Of a stretch of DNA of 64,000 bases, positions 7,908 to 17,837 are shown piece by piece. Source of the DNA: Chryseosolibacter sp036402075 (GTDB lineage: Bacteria; Bacteroidota; Bacteroidia; Cytophagales; Cyclobacteriaceae). Under the pieces are notes generated by a model, which was not told the DNA's origin, did not search any database, and saw nothing but the letters and a program-made list of their open reading frames with translations. The stretch spans positions 1-64,000 of the forward strand of contig DASWTP010000216.1 in NCBI GenBank assembly GCA_036402075.1, given 5' to 3'. Every line of letters begins with the position of its first letter. The stretch's first letter is position 1. A program made the position numbers and the translations under genes.

Positions 7908-10883
7908 ATGCGTACGTTTTGGATGGTTGTGTTTGTGCTCGCAAGTTTCTCCGTGGCGCTGGGGCAGAAAGACTCCTATACTCTCCGAAACTACAAGGCC
8001 GTTGACGGACTCCCTCAGTCGAACGTCAACATCATGCTCGAAGACCGCAATGGCTACCTATGGATAGGAACACATGGTGGTGGACTGGCGCGGTTTGACG
8101 GACGTGAATTCAAAGTGTACACTACCCGTGATGGACTATTGAGCAACATCGTCACGTACCTTAAGCTGGATCTCGATCATAATCTGTGGATTGTTCATCC
8201 GCGCGGCATTACAAAATTCGATGGCCTGGAATTCACCACGTTTAAGCAACCAGGCACGCCCAGCAACTCCAGGCGCATTCGCAGAATCTTTGAATACAGC
8301 GATACCCTGTTCTTCACTTCGGGCCTGGGCGAACTAGGGAAAATTCACAATGACTCAGTTTATTACTGGTCAAAGCCGTTTTTGAAAAACTTTTTGGTGC
8401 GCTACTATCATCTTACTCCTGATAAGAGCATCCTCATGTACCTCAACGACAGTTCTTTTTACGTCCGTTCAACAAAAGGTGAGTATGCATTCACACACGA
8501 GAAGAAGTTCGATCGTCCATTGCAAATGTTCAATTATAAGAACGATGTATGGGTCGAGACTGACCGGGGTTACTTCACAGTAGATTTTTCAAAACGCGAT
8601 TTTATCAAACGCGAGCTGCCGATTGAAAACCACGTGGTGTATTACGACTCCATCAATGACGTTTTCTGGACACACCGCAATATGGCATTGCTTAAAGAAA
8701 AGATCACAGGTCAGAAAGTAGAGATTGACACGGCCATTTCAGATATTGATGTGAGCCAGGTGCTGGTAGATGCCGAGGGAAGCACCTGGTTTGCGACAAC
8801 CGGCACGGGCCTGTATAAATATTTTATGCAGGACTTTGTCAAGTATAATGACGTCAATCTTCGCAGTGTCTCTTCGGTATTGGTCGACAAAGAAGGCGCT
8901 ACCTGGGTGTCGAGTACGCGGGGCCTTTGGAAAATTTCTGGCGGGAAGGTGAAGTCCTATTTCGATCTTAAAGACCAGTACCGAAACGTTGTGTATACCA
9001 TTAAGGAAAGCCCGGCAGGAGACCTCTGGATTGGAACAGCGTATGGGCTCGGAAAGCTTAATCGCGAAACAGATCAGTTCGAATGGTTTACGAGAGATCA
9101 GGGGTTGTCCAGCTCGACCGTGAGCAGCGTTGAATTTGATTTGAATGGAGGCTTATGGGCTGGGACAATGAGTGGTGGACTCAATTATTTTAATGGCAGT
9201 ACTTTCACGCAGGTGACAATCCGTAATGGGCTGCCTTCAAATGCTGTGATCGCATCCCATTTTTCGCAGTATCACAAGAAGCTCTTCGTGGGCAATGAGT
9301 TTGGTGTAAGTGCAATAGAGAATAACAAAGTTCAGTCCTTTACCATCAGTGGTATGGAAAACACTTCCATATCAAGTATCGAGCCTTTCCGTGATTCATT
9401 GCTCCTTATCGGATCAAGCGGGGCCGGAATAGCAATCTACAATCCGAGAACGCGTGTAAAAAAAGTGCTGAGCACACATGATGGGCTCGCCTCTGACTTC
9501 ATTTATTTTGCCGCGGCAGACGAAAAGAGCTACATCTGGATCGGAACTGAAAAGGGTATAAGCCGCATTCGCGTGAATGCCGCTAATGAAATCGTAGAAA
9601 ACCTGCATTATGATTTTGACAACGGACTCACGGGAGTTGAGACCAACCAAAACGCATTTTACCTGAGCAAGGATAAAAAGTATTTCGGCCTGATTGATGG
9701 CCTGTATGAATTCAACCAGTCGCGGGAGAACAAAAGCCGATCGTTTGGAATCCATCTTACCGACATCGAGATCTTTTACGGTCAGGACTCGGTGAGGCAG
9801 TTTGCTGACAGCTTGATAGGCTTCTTTAAATTGCCCTACAAGCCATCGCTGCCTCCGGAGAAGAATCACATCACCTTTGTGTTCAATAAAGTTGACAAGC
9901 GCTATCCCAAATCCGTTAAGTTCAGATACTTTCTCGAGAACTTTGATAAAACATGGTCGCAGCCTTCTTCCAATCAGCAGGTGACATACGGCAATCTTCC
10001 ACCCGGCAGCTACGTATTCAAAGTTGTTGCAACAAACAGTCAGGGCAGCTGGTCGGCTCCGCACAGTTATGCCTTTACTGTGAAGACTCCGTTTTACCAG
10101 ACCGCTTCCTTCATTGTCGGGATGTTCGTTCTGCTGGCGGGGGCCATTACGCTGATCCTTTACCTGCGGGTGAAGCAACGCGTCAACCAGGTAATGATGC
10201 TTGAGCGGATCCGTGCGCGCGAACAGGAAACCCTTCGCAAAGAGATTGCACGCGATTTCCACGATGAGATGGGCAACCAGCTTACGCGAATCATTAACTA
10301 TGTGAGTTTGTTGAAACTGAACGCTGAAATGAGCGGGAATGGCCACGGGGGTGCAACTTCAAACGGCAACGGCCATGACTTATACACGAAGGTTGAAGAT
10401 TCGGCCAAGTACCTGTATACCGGAACGCGCGATTTCATCTGGTCGATTGATCCTGGTAACGATGAACTATCAAAACTCTTCATCCATATCCGCGACTTTG
10501 GTGAAAAACTGTTCGAGGAAAAGAACATCAATTTCAGGGCTTTTAATGAGGTTAAGGAAAAGATGAAACTACCGTACGGGTTTAGCCGCGAGGCCAATCT
10601 CATCTTTAAAGAGGCAATGACCAACGCGTTTAAATATTCGTCAGCGGCAAACGTGACACTTTCATTGTCGCGGCAGAACGATGAGTTCTCCATGTCATTC
10701 GAAGACGATGGTATAGGGTTTTCGACCGGTGAAATACAAAAAACGAACGGTCTTAAAAATATTCGCGAAAGAGCTGACAGGATACACGCTGTTTTACGTA
10801 TACACAGCGGGAAGAAACAGGGGACGAAAATCGTTCTTCAATTTAAGCTTAATAAAACACTAAAATATGGCCTTGCCGTTTAA
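7908..10883 (+). CDS. Sensor histidine kinase with Reg_prop beta-propeller sensor
   Basis: The protein (991 residues) has a signal peptide (MRTFWMVVFVLASFSVALGQ) and a long periplasmic region of two-component-regulator propeller repeats (YLWIGTHGGGLARFDG, DLWIGTAYGLGKLNRE, YIWIGTEKGISRI) to about residue 600. A Y_Y_Y domain (about 668-735) and one membrane helix (about 741-765) follow. The cytoplasmic end has a HisKA_3 dimerisation domain with REIARDFHDEMGNQL-type H-box (His near 785) and a HATPase_c domain. It resembles hybrid two-component systems that sense oligosaccharides but lacks a fused regulator. The response-regulator gene overlaps its 3' end by 17 nt. Confidence 0.94.
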   Translation: MRTFWMVVFVLASFSVALGQKDSYTLRNYKAVDGLPQSNVNIMLEDRNGYLWIGTHGGGLARFDGREFKVYTTRDGLLSNIVTYLKLDLDHNLWIVHPRGITKFDGLEFTTFKQPGTPSNSRRIRRIFEYSDTLFFTSGLGELGKIHNDSVYYWSKPFLKNFLVRYYHLTPDKSILMYLNDSSFYVRSTKGEYAFTHEKKFDRPLQMFNYKNDVWVETDRGYFTVDFSKRDFIKRELPIENHVVYYDSINDVFWTHRNMALLKEKITGQKVEIDTAISDIDVSQVLVDAEGSTWFATTGTGLYKYFMQDFVKYNDVNLRSVSSVLVDKEGATWVSSTRGLWKISGGKVKSYFDLKDQYRNVVYTIKESPAGDLWIGTAYGLGKLNRETDQFEWFTRDQGLSSSTVSSVEFDLNGGLWAGTMSGGLNYFNGSTFTQVTIRNGLPSNAVIASHFSQYHKKLFVGNEFGVSAIENNKVQSFTISGMENTSISSIEPFRDSLLLIGSSGAGIAIYNPRTRVKKVLSTHDGLASDFIYFAAADEKSYIWIGTEKGISRIRVNAANEIVENLHYDFDNGLTGVETNQNAFYLSKDKKYFGLIDGLYEFNQSRENKSRSFGIHLTDIEIFYGQDSVRQFADSLIGFFKLPYKPSLPPEKNHITFVFNKVDKRYPKSVKFRYFLENFDKTWSQPSSNQQVTYGNLPPGSYVFKVVATNSQGSWSAPHSYAFTVKTPFYQTASFIVGMFVLLAGAITLILYLRVKQRVNQVMMLERIRAREQETLRKEIARDFHDEMGNQLTRIINYVSLLKLNAEMSGNGHGGATSNGNGHDLYTKVEDSAKYLYTGTRDFIWSIDPGNDELSKLFIHIRDFGEKLFEEKNINFRAFNEVKEKMKLPYGFSREANLIFKEAMTNAFKYSSAANVTLSLSRQNDEFSMSFEDDGIGFSTGEIQKTNGLKNIRERADRIHAVLRIHSGKKQGTKIVLQFKLNKTLKYGLAV

Positions 10884-11499
10884 GAAAAGAGTACTGATTG
10901 TTGAAGACGATCAGGAGATCAGGAATAGTTTCAGCCTCATTGTAAACAGTTCCCAGAAGTTCATGGTGATCAACGCGTATGGCAACTGCGAAGACGCGAT
11001 TGATAACATCAACCGTGACAAGCCTGAGATCATCCTCATGGATATCGAGCTTCCCGGTATGAACGGAATCCAGGGAACGAAGATCATTAAGGAAAAGAGT
11101 CCCCAATCCGAAATCATTATGGTGACGGTATATGAAGACAGCGAGCTTGTCTTCGAAGCATTAAAAGCGGGTGCCTCAGGATATATTACCAAGAGCGCTA
11201 ATTACATGGAACTGCTGTCAGCGCTTGAAGAGATAGTGAAGGGCGGTGCACCGATGAGTAGCCGTATCGCCCGGATGGTAATCGACAACTATCATGTCAA
11301 TCCAAACTCTCCCTTGACAAAACGCGAAACCGAAATCCTCCAGCTCATCTCCGAAGGAAAGACGTATACCCAGATCTCCGAAGAGCTTTTTATTTCAAAA
11401 GAGACAGCGAAAACGCACATCAAGAATATTTATTCAAAGCTCCAGGTAAACAGCAAGTCCGAAGCGATAGCAAAAGCTAACCTTGAGAAACTGATCTGA
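10867..11499 (+). CDS. NarL/LuxR-family response regulator
   Basis: The 210-residue protein has an N-terminal receiver with acidic pair VEDDQ (residues 12-16), phosphoacceptor Asp59 in IILMDIELPG and the conserved Lys in GYITKSA. A C-terminal LuxR-type helix-turn-helix spans about residues 146-205 (LTKRETEILQLISEGKTYTQ, followed by the recognition-helix region ISKETAKTHIKNIYSKL). It overlaps the upstream propeller kinase gene by 17 nt, so it is almost certainly the cognate partner of the HisKA_3 kinase. The SusC/SusD operon next downstream is a plausible target, though a terminator separates them. Confidence 0.95.
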   Translation: MALPFKKRVLIVEDDQEIRNSFSLIVNSSQKFMVINAYGNCEDAIDNINRDKPEIILMDIELPGMNGIQGTKIIKEKSPQSEIIMVTVYEDSELVFEALKAGASGYITKSANYMELLSALEEIVKGGAPMSSRIARMVIDNYHVNPNSPLTKRETEILQLISEGKTYTQISEELFISKETAKTHIKNIYSKLQVNSKSEAIAKANLEKLI

Positions 11500-11526
11500 T
11501 AGGGTTCAATCCACCCAGACTAGGTG

Positions 11527-11552
11527 AAAGCAGCTCCAAAGGCTGCTTTTTT
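11527..11552 (+). terminator. Rho-independent terminator of the kinase/regulator operon
   Basis: An 8-bp stem AAAGCAGC / GCTGCTTT with a 7-nt loop (TCCAAAG) runs directly into a T-tract, 28 bases after the response-regulator stop codon. Confidence 0.85.
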
Positions 11553-11689
11553 ATTGGGTTAATACTGCTTGGGTGATTTTTTTAAGCCGGGTAAAACTTT
11601 TTGGTCGCTTCACTCGTCATAGACGCAGAAATTTCTTCATAAGTTTAGGTTAACGGTCTAACATTCATCAGTAAGACCAGGAAATTTCG

Positions 11690-11717
11690 GACCCCTCAGG
11701 TGGAGGGGTCTTTTTTT
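11690..11717 (+). terminator. Second, orphan Rho-independent terminator
   Basis: An 8-bp GC-rich stem GACCCCTC / GAGGGGTC with a 5-nt loop is followed by seven T. It lies 140 bp after the first terminator and before the SusC promoter region. No ORF ends here, so it may terminate a short RNA made from 11553-11690 or act as a back-up terminator. Confidence 0.8.
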
Positions 11718-11809
11718 GTCTTTTCATTCCAACCTTTTTCTTCACGCAAATCGGATGAGACTTTGCAGTTCAATATACCATTATTGAAGTCATTTTTTTG
11801 GTTTCCCCT

Positions 11810-11841
11810 TTTGACACTTTTGGCCATCAACCGTACCGTTG
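11810..11841 (+). promoter_or_regulatory. Candidate Bacteroidota-type promoter for susC operon
   Basis: TTTG at 11810-11813 and TACCGTTG at 11834-11841 are separated by 20 nt, close to the Bacteroidota primary-sigma consensus (TTTG, about 19-20 nt, TAnnTTTG) with one mismatch. It would start transcription about 36 nt before the chosen SusC ATG. Confidence 0.35.
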
Positions 11842-11883
11842 TGTCGGTTGCGTTTCTATTATTCTAATTCAAAACCAAAAAGT

Positions 11884-14800
11884 ATGAGGAAATTTTTACT
11901 AGTAGGTTTGCTAAGCTTTGTCGTGATGACGCATCACGCACTTGCTCAGGATCGAACGGTTTCCGGTAAAGTAACAGCCTCCGAAGACGGAGCCGCTTTG
12001 CCGGGTGTCAATGTAGTTTTAAAAGGTACGGCCACGGGCGCTGTAACGGACAGTGAAGGAAATTTTACGCTCCGCGTTCCTACGACAGGAGGCACTCTGG
12101 TTTTTTCATTTATCGGACTGCAAACGCAGGAGATTGAGATCGGTACACGATCGACCATTGATATTATCATGACACAGGATGCCAAACAGCTGGGCGAGGT
12201 TGTGGTAACGTCATTTGGTATCGAGCGTGAACGCAAAGCCCTGGGGTATTCCCTACAGGAAGTGAAAGGTGAAGACCTTGTGCGTGGTCGCCAGACCAGT
12301 GTGTTGAACTCGCTACAGGGTAAAATTGCAGGTGCACAGATCGCGAACGCGGGTGGTGGTTTGGGTAGCAGTACCCGCGTGGTGCTTCGCGGACCTACTT
12401 CGTTACTCGGTAATAACCAGGCACTCTTTGTTGTCGATGGGGTTCCGATCAACAACAGCTCAAACAACAACGTGCAGGCATCGTCTAACTTCTTTGATAA
12501 CGTGGTGGATGGCGGTAACCGCGCCAATGATATTAACCCGGAAGACATTGAGTCTGTGTCGGTACTGAAAGGCCCAGCCGCAGCTGCGCTTTATGGATCG
12601 CGTGCAGCAAGTGGCGTCATTCTGATCACAACTAAAAAAGGAAAGAACATTAACGGCAAAAATGAAGTGGTTTTCAACAGCTCCTACTTGTTGTCAAAAG
12701 TGCTCGTTACGCCAAAACTCCAAAATCGATTTGGTCAGGGCCAGTTAGGTGATAACCAGGCCTTCCTGAATGACCAGGAAAGCTGGGGTGATCCGTTTGA
12801 TAACTCACTTCGCCCATATGGCGCCATTGTGAACAACGTGCAGCAGTACAAGCGCTATTCTGCACTGCCAACCAATATTGAAGACTTCTATGAAATCGGA
12901 AAGAGTTTCCAGAATTCGTTGTCGTTGTCGGGTGGAAACGATAAGTCCACATACTACCTGTCGTTCACTGACCTTGCTCAAACGGGTGTGATCAAGACGA
13001 CAGACTACCATCGCAATAACTTCACACTGAACGGAAGCACACAACTCGCAAACAAGCTGAGATCAAGTGCTTCGATCAATTATGTGCGGATTGATGCCAA
13101 CCTGCCACAGACCGGCCAGCGTAACCATGCGATGTCAAACATCCTGAACGTACCTCGCGATTATAGTATCCGCGATTTCGAAGATCTGAACAATCCTTTC
13201 AACACACCTGATGGATTCTTCACACCATTCGCGGTGAATCCGTACTACACCTTGGCACACGACTATTCGCATCAGGATATGAACAGGATCTACGGAAACT
13301 TCCAACTGTCGTACCAGCCCCTTGACTGGATGACAGCAACGGCACGTGTAGGAACAGACGTCAGCTCAGATGAAAGAAACACCTTCGCAGACATCGTAGA
13401 ATACAACGATCCATCGGGTCCAAACTACCAGGGCGCTTTCAACTACAACGGTGAGTACACTGAGCAGCGCATCAACAACCGGGAGATAGATGCCAACTTC
13501 ATCCTGAGCATGACCAGGAAGATCTCTGATCGCTTTGAAGCAACCTGGCTATTGGGTTATAATTTCAACCAGCGCACAGGTAGCAACACCGGGGCCACTG
13601 CCTCTGACCTTACTATCCCTGGCTATGACAACCTGGGCAACGTGAACGGAAACTACGTTGCGTTCGGTGGTTTTACCAAGCGAAGACTGTTTGGTGCATA
13701 TTCTTCTCTTGATCTTAGCTACAACGGCTATTTGTTTCTGGGCGCTACGTTCAGAAACGACTGGTCTTCCACGCTTCCAAAAGGCAACAATTCATTCGCC
13801 TACCCAAGTGTGAATATGAGCTTTGTGCTGACCGATGCTTTCGACATCAGCAACAATGTTCTTTCTTCTGCAAAAGTGCGAGCCAGCTATGCGCAAGTGG
13901 GTAATGACGCCAACCCTTATCAAACGGCTTCCATCTTCAACCAGGCCGGGCCAACCGGTGCGTTCTCCGGAATTACTTTTCCATTCAACAATGGTTCGGT
14001 AACAGTTCCAGGCTTTAGCGAAGGCGATGTGATCGGAAATGCTAACCTTCAGCCGGAAATAACAAAGTCGCTGGAGTTCGGTGTTGATGCGCGCTTGTTC
14101 CAGGGCAGGCTCAGTCTTGATGTTGCGTACTACGACAGCAAGAGCGAACAGCAAATTTTGAATGCTGCAGTTGCTCCTTCGTCTGGATACAATACACAAG
14201 TGATCAACGTAGGTTCGGTTTCCAACAAAGGAATTGAAGTTACGCTGGGTGGAAGAATCCTGAATGCAGGTGATTTTGCGTGGGATCTGTCAGTAAATTT
14301 TGCGAAGAACAAAAACCGTGTGGAGGAGTTGAATGCCGGAAACACGGAGCTCACGCTGGTAAACCAGGGACTCACCCCAGGCTTGAAAATTCGCGTAGGC
14401 GAACCGTACGGAGTGTTTGAGGCAACAACAACGCTTAGAACACCGGAGGGCAAAATCGTAGTAGGTAACGATGGTATTCCGCTGGATGATCCGAACCCGG
14501 TTTACATCGGTACACTCCAGCCAGACTGGACTGGTGGTTTGTCGTCTACTCTTTCATTCAAGGGCCTGAGCTTATCTGCAACCTTCGACACGCGCCAGGG
14601 TGGAAACATTGTATCGTCAACCATGGCACAGTTGTACTTCAATGGTCAGCTGGAGGAAACTGCTTTCAACGATCGTGAAGAATGGATCGTTCCAAACTCA
14701 GTTGTTCAGGACGGGGTGGATGAAAATGACCAGCCTATTTATGTTCCGAATACTACACCGCTTACAATGTATGGTGGAGGAACCTATCGCCAGTATTGGG

Positions 14801-15111
14801 CAAACATCCAGGGTGGATCGAGAAACGATGAAGTTCTCCTCGATGCCTCATTCATTAAGCTTCGGGAAATCGCACTGAACTACTCGTTACCAAAAAGCTT
14901 GTTGAATCGTACACCGTTTGGCGATGTTACGGTAGGGCTCGTTGGCAGAAATCTCTGGCTGCACACGGCAAAGGACAACCACGTTATCGACCCGGAAGCT
15001 AACGCGTTCGGTGCTGGAAACGCTGCGGGCTTCGTGAACGTGCAGGGTTATGAGTTCTACGGAATTCCTACGCAGGCAACCTATGGTGTTAATCTACGAG
15101 CAACATTCTAG
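11884..15111 (+). CDS. SusC/RagA family TonB-linked outer-membrane transporter
   Basis: The 1075-residue protein has a signal peptide (MRKFLLVGLLSFVVMTHHALAQ) and a carboxypeptidase-like regulatory domain (about residues 25-110, TVSGKVTASEDGAALPGVNVVL). A TonB-box-like LGEVVVTSFGIERE is followed by the plug domain (SLQGKIAGAQI, RGPTSLLGNNQALFVVDGVP, SVSVLKGPAAAALYGSRAA) and a beta-barrel ending in Phe (NLRATF). It imports a large ligand across the outer membrane, powered by TonB/ExbBD and capped by the SusD-like lipoprotein encoded 25 bp downstream. An earlier in-frame start at 11839 is rejected because the signal peptide begins at 11884. Confidence 0.96.
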   Translation: MRKFLLVGLLSFVVMTHHALAQDRTVSGKVTASEDGAALPGVNVVLKGTATGAVTDSEGNFTLRVPTTGGTLVFSFIGLQTQEIEIGTRSTIDIIMTQDAKQLGEVVVTSFGIERERKALGYSLQEVKGEDLVRGRQTSVLNSLQGKIAGAQIANAGGGLGSSTRVVLRGPTSLLGNNQALFVVDGVPINNSSNNNVQASSNFFDNVVDGGNRANDINPEDIESVSVLKGPAAAALYGSRAASGVILITTKKGKNINGKNEVVFNSSYLLSKVLVTPKLQNRFGQGQLGDNQAFLNDQESWGDPFDNSLRPYGAIVNNVQQYKRYSALPTNIEDFYEIGKSFQNSLSLSGGNDKSTYYLSFTDLAQTGVIKTTDYHRNNFTLNGSTQLANKLRSSASINYVRIDANLPQTGQRNHAMSNILNVPRDYSIRDFEDLNNPFNTPDGFFTPFAVNPYYTLAHDYSHQDMNRIYGNFQLSYQPLDWMTATARVGTDVSSDERNTFADIVEYNDPSGPNYQGAFNYNGEYTEQRINNREIDANFILSMTRKISDRFEATWLLGYNFNQRTGSNTGATASDLTIPGYDNLGNVNGNYVAFGGFTKRRLFGAYSSLDLSYNGYLFLGATFRNDWSSTLPKGNNSFAYPSVNMSFVLTDAFDISNNVLSSAKVRASYAQVGNDANPYQTASIFNQAGPTGAFSGITFPFNNGSVTVPGFSEGDVIGNANLQPEITKSLEFGVDARLFQGRLSLDVAYYDSKSEQQILNAAVAPSSGYNTQVINVGSVSNKGIEVTLGGRILNAGDFAWDLSVNFAKNKNRVEELNAGNTELTLVNQGLTPGLKIRVGEPYGVFEATTTLRTPEGKIVVGNDGIPLDDPNPVYIGTLQPDWTGGLSSTLSFKGLSLSATFDTRQGGNIVSSTMAQLYFNGQLEETAFNDREEWIVPNSVVQDGVDENDQPIYVPNTTPLTMYGGGTYRQYWANIQGGSRNDEVLLDASFIKLREIALNYSLPKSLLNRTPFGDVTVGLVGRNLWLHTAKDNHVIDPEANAFGAGNAAGFVNVQGYEFYGIPTQATYGVNLRATF

Positions 15112-15136
15112 TTCTTGACTTTAAAAGAATTTATTT

Positions 15137-16585
15137 ATGCAAATCAATAAAATAGTTTTTGGGATCGCGATGATGGCGGGTGTTGTCATGACATCGTGTG
15201 ATGATGCCCTTGACATCAACACTGATCCGAACAACCCTGCAAACTCAACGCCTCAGCTGACTTTGCCGGCCGCGCAAGTGGGTCTGGCTACCACACTTGA
15301 GTCGCAATACAATATCCTCGGAAGCATCCTCGCCAACTATTGGACGCAGGGACCGACCGCTTCCCAGTACAGTGGGTTCGAGCAGTATAACATCACGACA
15401 ACAAACTTTGTCGGGGCGTGGCAGGCGATGTATTCCGGCAGTGGTGGTGCAGGTTTCGATACAGGCGTGCTCTCTGACCTGAAATTTGTAAAGACTGCAG
15501 CCCTGGCTAACAATCAGCAGAACTACGCTGCCATTGCCCAGCTTCTTCAGGTTTACACGTTCCAGATTCTTGTAGATCTTTATGATAAAATTCCGTATTC
15601 GGAAGCGTTGCGTGGCAAAGAGGGGATACTTGCTCCCCGCTTCGATGACGGAAATGTGATCTACGATGATCTGATCGTGAAGATCGATGAAGCCATGGGC
15701 TGGATCAATCCTTCTGCTCCTGGTCCCGGCAACGATGACTTGATCTTCGGTGGTGACATGGGTCTGTGGACCCGTTTCGCAAACACACTGAAGTTAAAGA
15801 TCTACATCCGCCAGGCATTTGCACGGCCTGCTGTGGCGCAGGCTGGCATCGCGGCACTGTATGCCACAAGCCCCGTATTCTTAACTGCCGATCAGCATGC
15901 GCTCATTTCCTTCAGTACAAGCACAGGCAATGAAAATCCACTTTGGCAGGAGCTCGACAGCACTACTCCGTCAAACGTTGTGGCGAGCCTTACCTCGACA
16001 ACGGCCTTGTCTGATGCGTCTGATCCACGCCTGACCGCGTTATATGATCCGGCTCCAACGGGAGGACAATACACCGGTCTTCTCCAGGGAACAGGGACAA
16101 CGGATGGTGGACAGTACAACAACTACGCGCGTCCTGATGCCTCGATCATCCTGTCAAGAACTGCACCGGTTATCCTCATGTCAGGTTACGAGAGTTTGTT
16201 CCTTCAGGCGGAAGCTGCTCAGCGCGGCTGGAGCGGGCAGAATGCGCAAACACTTTACAACGCAGCGGTTAGTGCATCGTTTGCCTTCTGGGGCCAGAAC
16301 GGTTCTGCACTGCTGGCGCCAGGTGGAGCATACGCCTACAACAATACACTCCAGCAAATTTTTTATCAGAAATGGCTCGCTTTTAATGGCAAGCAGGGAT
16401 ACGAAGGTTGGACTGAATGGAGAAGAACGGGCGTTCCTACGCTGGCAAGATCGGTTCAGGGCGCACCGCTTGGAAACATTTTTCCGCTTCGCCTGATCTG
16501 GCCAACAAACGAAACCTCATCGAACCCAAATGCTCCTGCATTGCAGACCGTTGACACGCCTGTATGGTGGGATACAACCTTTTAA
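15137..16585 (+). CDS. SusD-like nutrient-binding outer-membrane lipoprotein (SusD_2 type)
   Basis: The 482-residue protein has a lipoprotein signal (MQINKIVFGIAMMAGVVMTSC) and then DDALDINTDPNNP, the usual start of the SusD-like_2 subgroup (PF12771). Helical TPR-like segments (QQNYAAIAQLLQVYTFQILVDLYDKIPYSEAL) form the SusD scaffold that sits as a lid on the SusC barrel. The C-terminal GYEGWTEWRRTG...PLRLIWP region is typical of the family. It is translationally close to susC and precedes two small lipoprotein genes. This subgroup occurs with non-polysaccharide substrates as well as glycans, so the ligand is not predicted. Confidence 0.95.
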   Translation: MQINKIVFGIAMMAGVVMTSCDDALDINTDPNNPANSTPQLTLPAAQVGLATTLESQYNILGSILANYWTQGPTASQYSGFEQYNITTTNFVGAWQAMYSGSGGAGFDTGVLSDLKFVKTAALANNQQNYAAIAQLLQVYTFQILVDLYDKIPYSEALRGKEGILAPRFDDGNVIYDDLIVKIDEAMGWINPSAPGPGNDDLIFGGDMGLWTRFANTLKLKIYIRQAFARPAVAQAGIAALYATSPVFLTADQHALISFSTSTGNENPLWQELDSTTPSNVVASLTSTTALSDASDPRLTALYDPAPTGGQYTGLLQGTGTTDGGQYNNYARPDASIILSRTAPVILMSGYESLFLQAEAAQRGWSGQNAQTLYNAAVSASFAFWGQNGSALLAPGGAYAYNNTLQQIFYQKWLAFNGKQGYEGWTEWRRTGVPTLARSVQGAPLGNIFPLRLIWPTNETSSNPNAPALQTVDTPVWWDTTF

Positions 16586-16596
16586 CGAACTGACAC

Positions 16597-17265
16597 ATGA
16601 AAAGAATAAAAAACATATTCGTCATGATCGCGGTGCTCGCAAGCATTGTGGCCTGCGATCGCGACTTTGATTCGGATGATATTGCGGTAGGTGTGATTCG
16701 CTTCCCGGCTATTCAGCTCCAGGGCGATCGGGTAGTGATCGTCCCTGCGGGGTCAACCTATACGGATGCCGGTGCACGCGCACTCCTTGGCGATGAAGAC
16801 ATCACGAGCACCATGGAGACGTCAAATAATATCAACCTTGCCGTTCCAGGAATTTACACCGTTGATTATGCTGTGACTACTGTAAACGAATTAGGCCAGG
16901 AGTCATCTGTGACTGATCAGCGCACCGTGATCGTGCCGCCAACAAGTCCGAACACAACGGTTGACCTGTCCGGTACTTACACCCGGACGACAGCTGCCGG
17001 TGTTGCTCCGGTTAACTGGACGAAGGTTGCCCCGGGACTTTATTTGAACGACAATGTTGGCGGTGTGATCCCACCAAGCATTGCTGTACTCCCGGTGTAT
17101 GTGTTTCACTATGCGAATGGAACGATAACCATTCCTGCTCAGCCTGTGCCTAACGGCTACACGTTCAATGGCGCGAACATAACGCTTACGCCTGCAGGTT
17201 ACAACCTGGTGATTCCTAATACGGTTGGATTCGGAACTGGTACTCGTGTTTTAGTTAAACAATGA
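16597..17265 (+). CDS. SusE/F-position lipoprotein with DUF5011/DUF5012-like Ig domain
   Basis: The protein (222 residues) has a lipoprotein signal ending in SIVAC. An Ig-like module follows (VPAGSTYTDAGARALLGDEDIT ... VPGIYTVDYAVTTVNELGQESSVTDQRTVIV), matching the bacterial DUF5011/DUF5012 type found in lipoproteins of Sus-like loci. The C-terminal half (SGTYTRT ... NGANITLTPAGYNLVIP) is a separate beta-rich domain. The gene begins 11 bp after the susD-like stop, so it belongs to the operon. It is likely a surface accessory binding protein. Confidence 0.8.
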   Translation: MKRIKNIFVMIAVLASIVACDRDFDSDDIAVGVIRFPAIQLQGDRVVIVPAGSTYTDAGARALLGDEDITSTMETSNNINLAVPGIYTVDYAVTTVNELGQESSVTDQRTVIVPPTSPNTTVDLSGTYTRTTAAGVAPVNWTKVAPGLYLNDNVGGVIPPSIAVLPVYVFHYANGTITIPAQPVPNGYTFNGANITLTPAGYNLVIPNTVGFGTGTRVLVKQ

Positions 17266-17269
17266 TCTT

Positions 17270-17776
17270 ATGAAAATCAGATACATCTATACATTACTTT
17301 TTTGCGCATCGATCGGTTTGAGTTCGTGCGTAACTGGTGGCTTCGATGAAAACCCGCAGCTTGACGCGCGAAATGAAGCGCTCGCGAAAGCGCCAAAGAT
17401 AGAAGCCATCTTTGTTAATGGAACAAAGCTGGAACGTAACACACAATCGTTGCGGATTATTACCGCACATCCGGGTGACGTTCTGTCAATAAGCGCTGAA
17501 ATTACCAGCGGAAAAGATGCCGAGCTAAGCACGCTCGAGGTAACGCGTCAGTATTATGGCGATGAAGATCCGCTTCCACTTGACCCGAATGCTTCGTCCT
17601 CAGTCATTGACCTGACGGGGAATACCTACGTGTATGACCTGGACTATACTGTTCCGGCAGCAGATGATGATGGCCACGACTTTCACGATGGCGACATTAT
17701 CCTGGTGCACATGCTTGTGGGCAATACGTCAGATAATTTCGGATATCGTTCGTTCGAAATCGAAATCCAACACTAA
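17270..17776 (+). CDS. Small lipoprotein, last gene of the Sus-like operon
   Basis: The 168-residue product has a lipoprotein signal (MKIRYIYTLLFCASIGLSSC). The mature part is predicted to be beta-rich (IEAIFVNGTKLERNTQSLRIITAHPGDVLSISAEI), like an Ig-type fold, and contains an acidic His/Asp-rich segment (DDDGHDFHDGD) that could bind metal. No named family is recognised. It starts 4 bp after the preceding gene and is followed at once by a strong terminator, so it closes the four-gene transport operon. Confidence 0.75.
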   Translation: MKIRYIYTLLFCASIGLSSCVTGGFDENPQLDARNEALAKAPKIEAIFVNGTKLERNTQSLRIITAHPGDVLSISAEITSGKDAELSTLEVTRQYYGDEDPLPLDPNASSSVIDLTGNTYVYDLDYTVPAADDDGHDFHDGDIILVHMLVGNTSDNFGYRSFEIEIQH

Positions 17777-17793
17777 CGCTTTCTAAAACTTTT

Positions 17794-17824
17794 GAAAAAG
17801 AGCTGAACTTCTCGGCTCTTTTTC
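17794..17824 (+). terminator. Terminator of the SusC/SusD operon
   Basis: A 10-bp perfect stem GAAAAAGAGC / GCTCTTTTTC with an 11-nt loop starts 17 bases after the last stop codon. The descending arm ends in T5C and is followed by ATTTTATC. The T-rich arm on one side and A-rich arm on the other make it potentially bidirectional. Confidence 0.85.
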
Positions 17825-17837
17825 ATTTTATCTCATT

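Noticed and set aside
9414..10346. Minus-strand 310-residue ORF
   Set aside because: It is antisense to the propeller kinase, which has clear domains, signal peptide and H-box.
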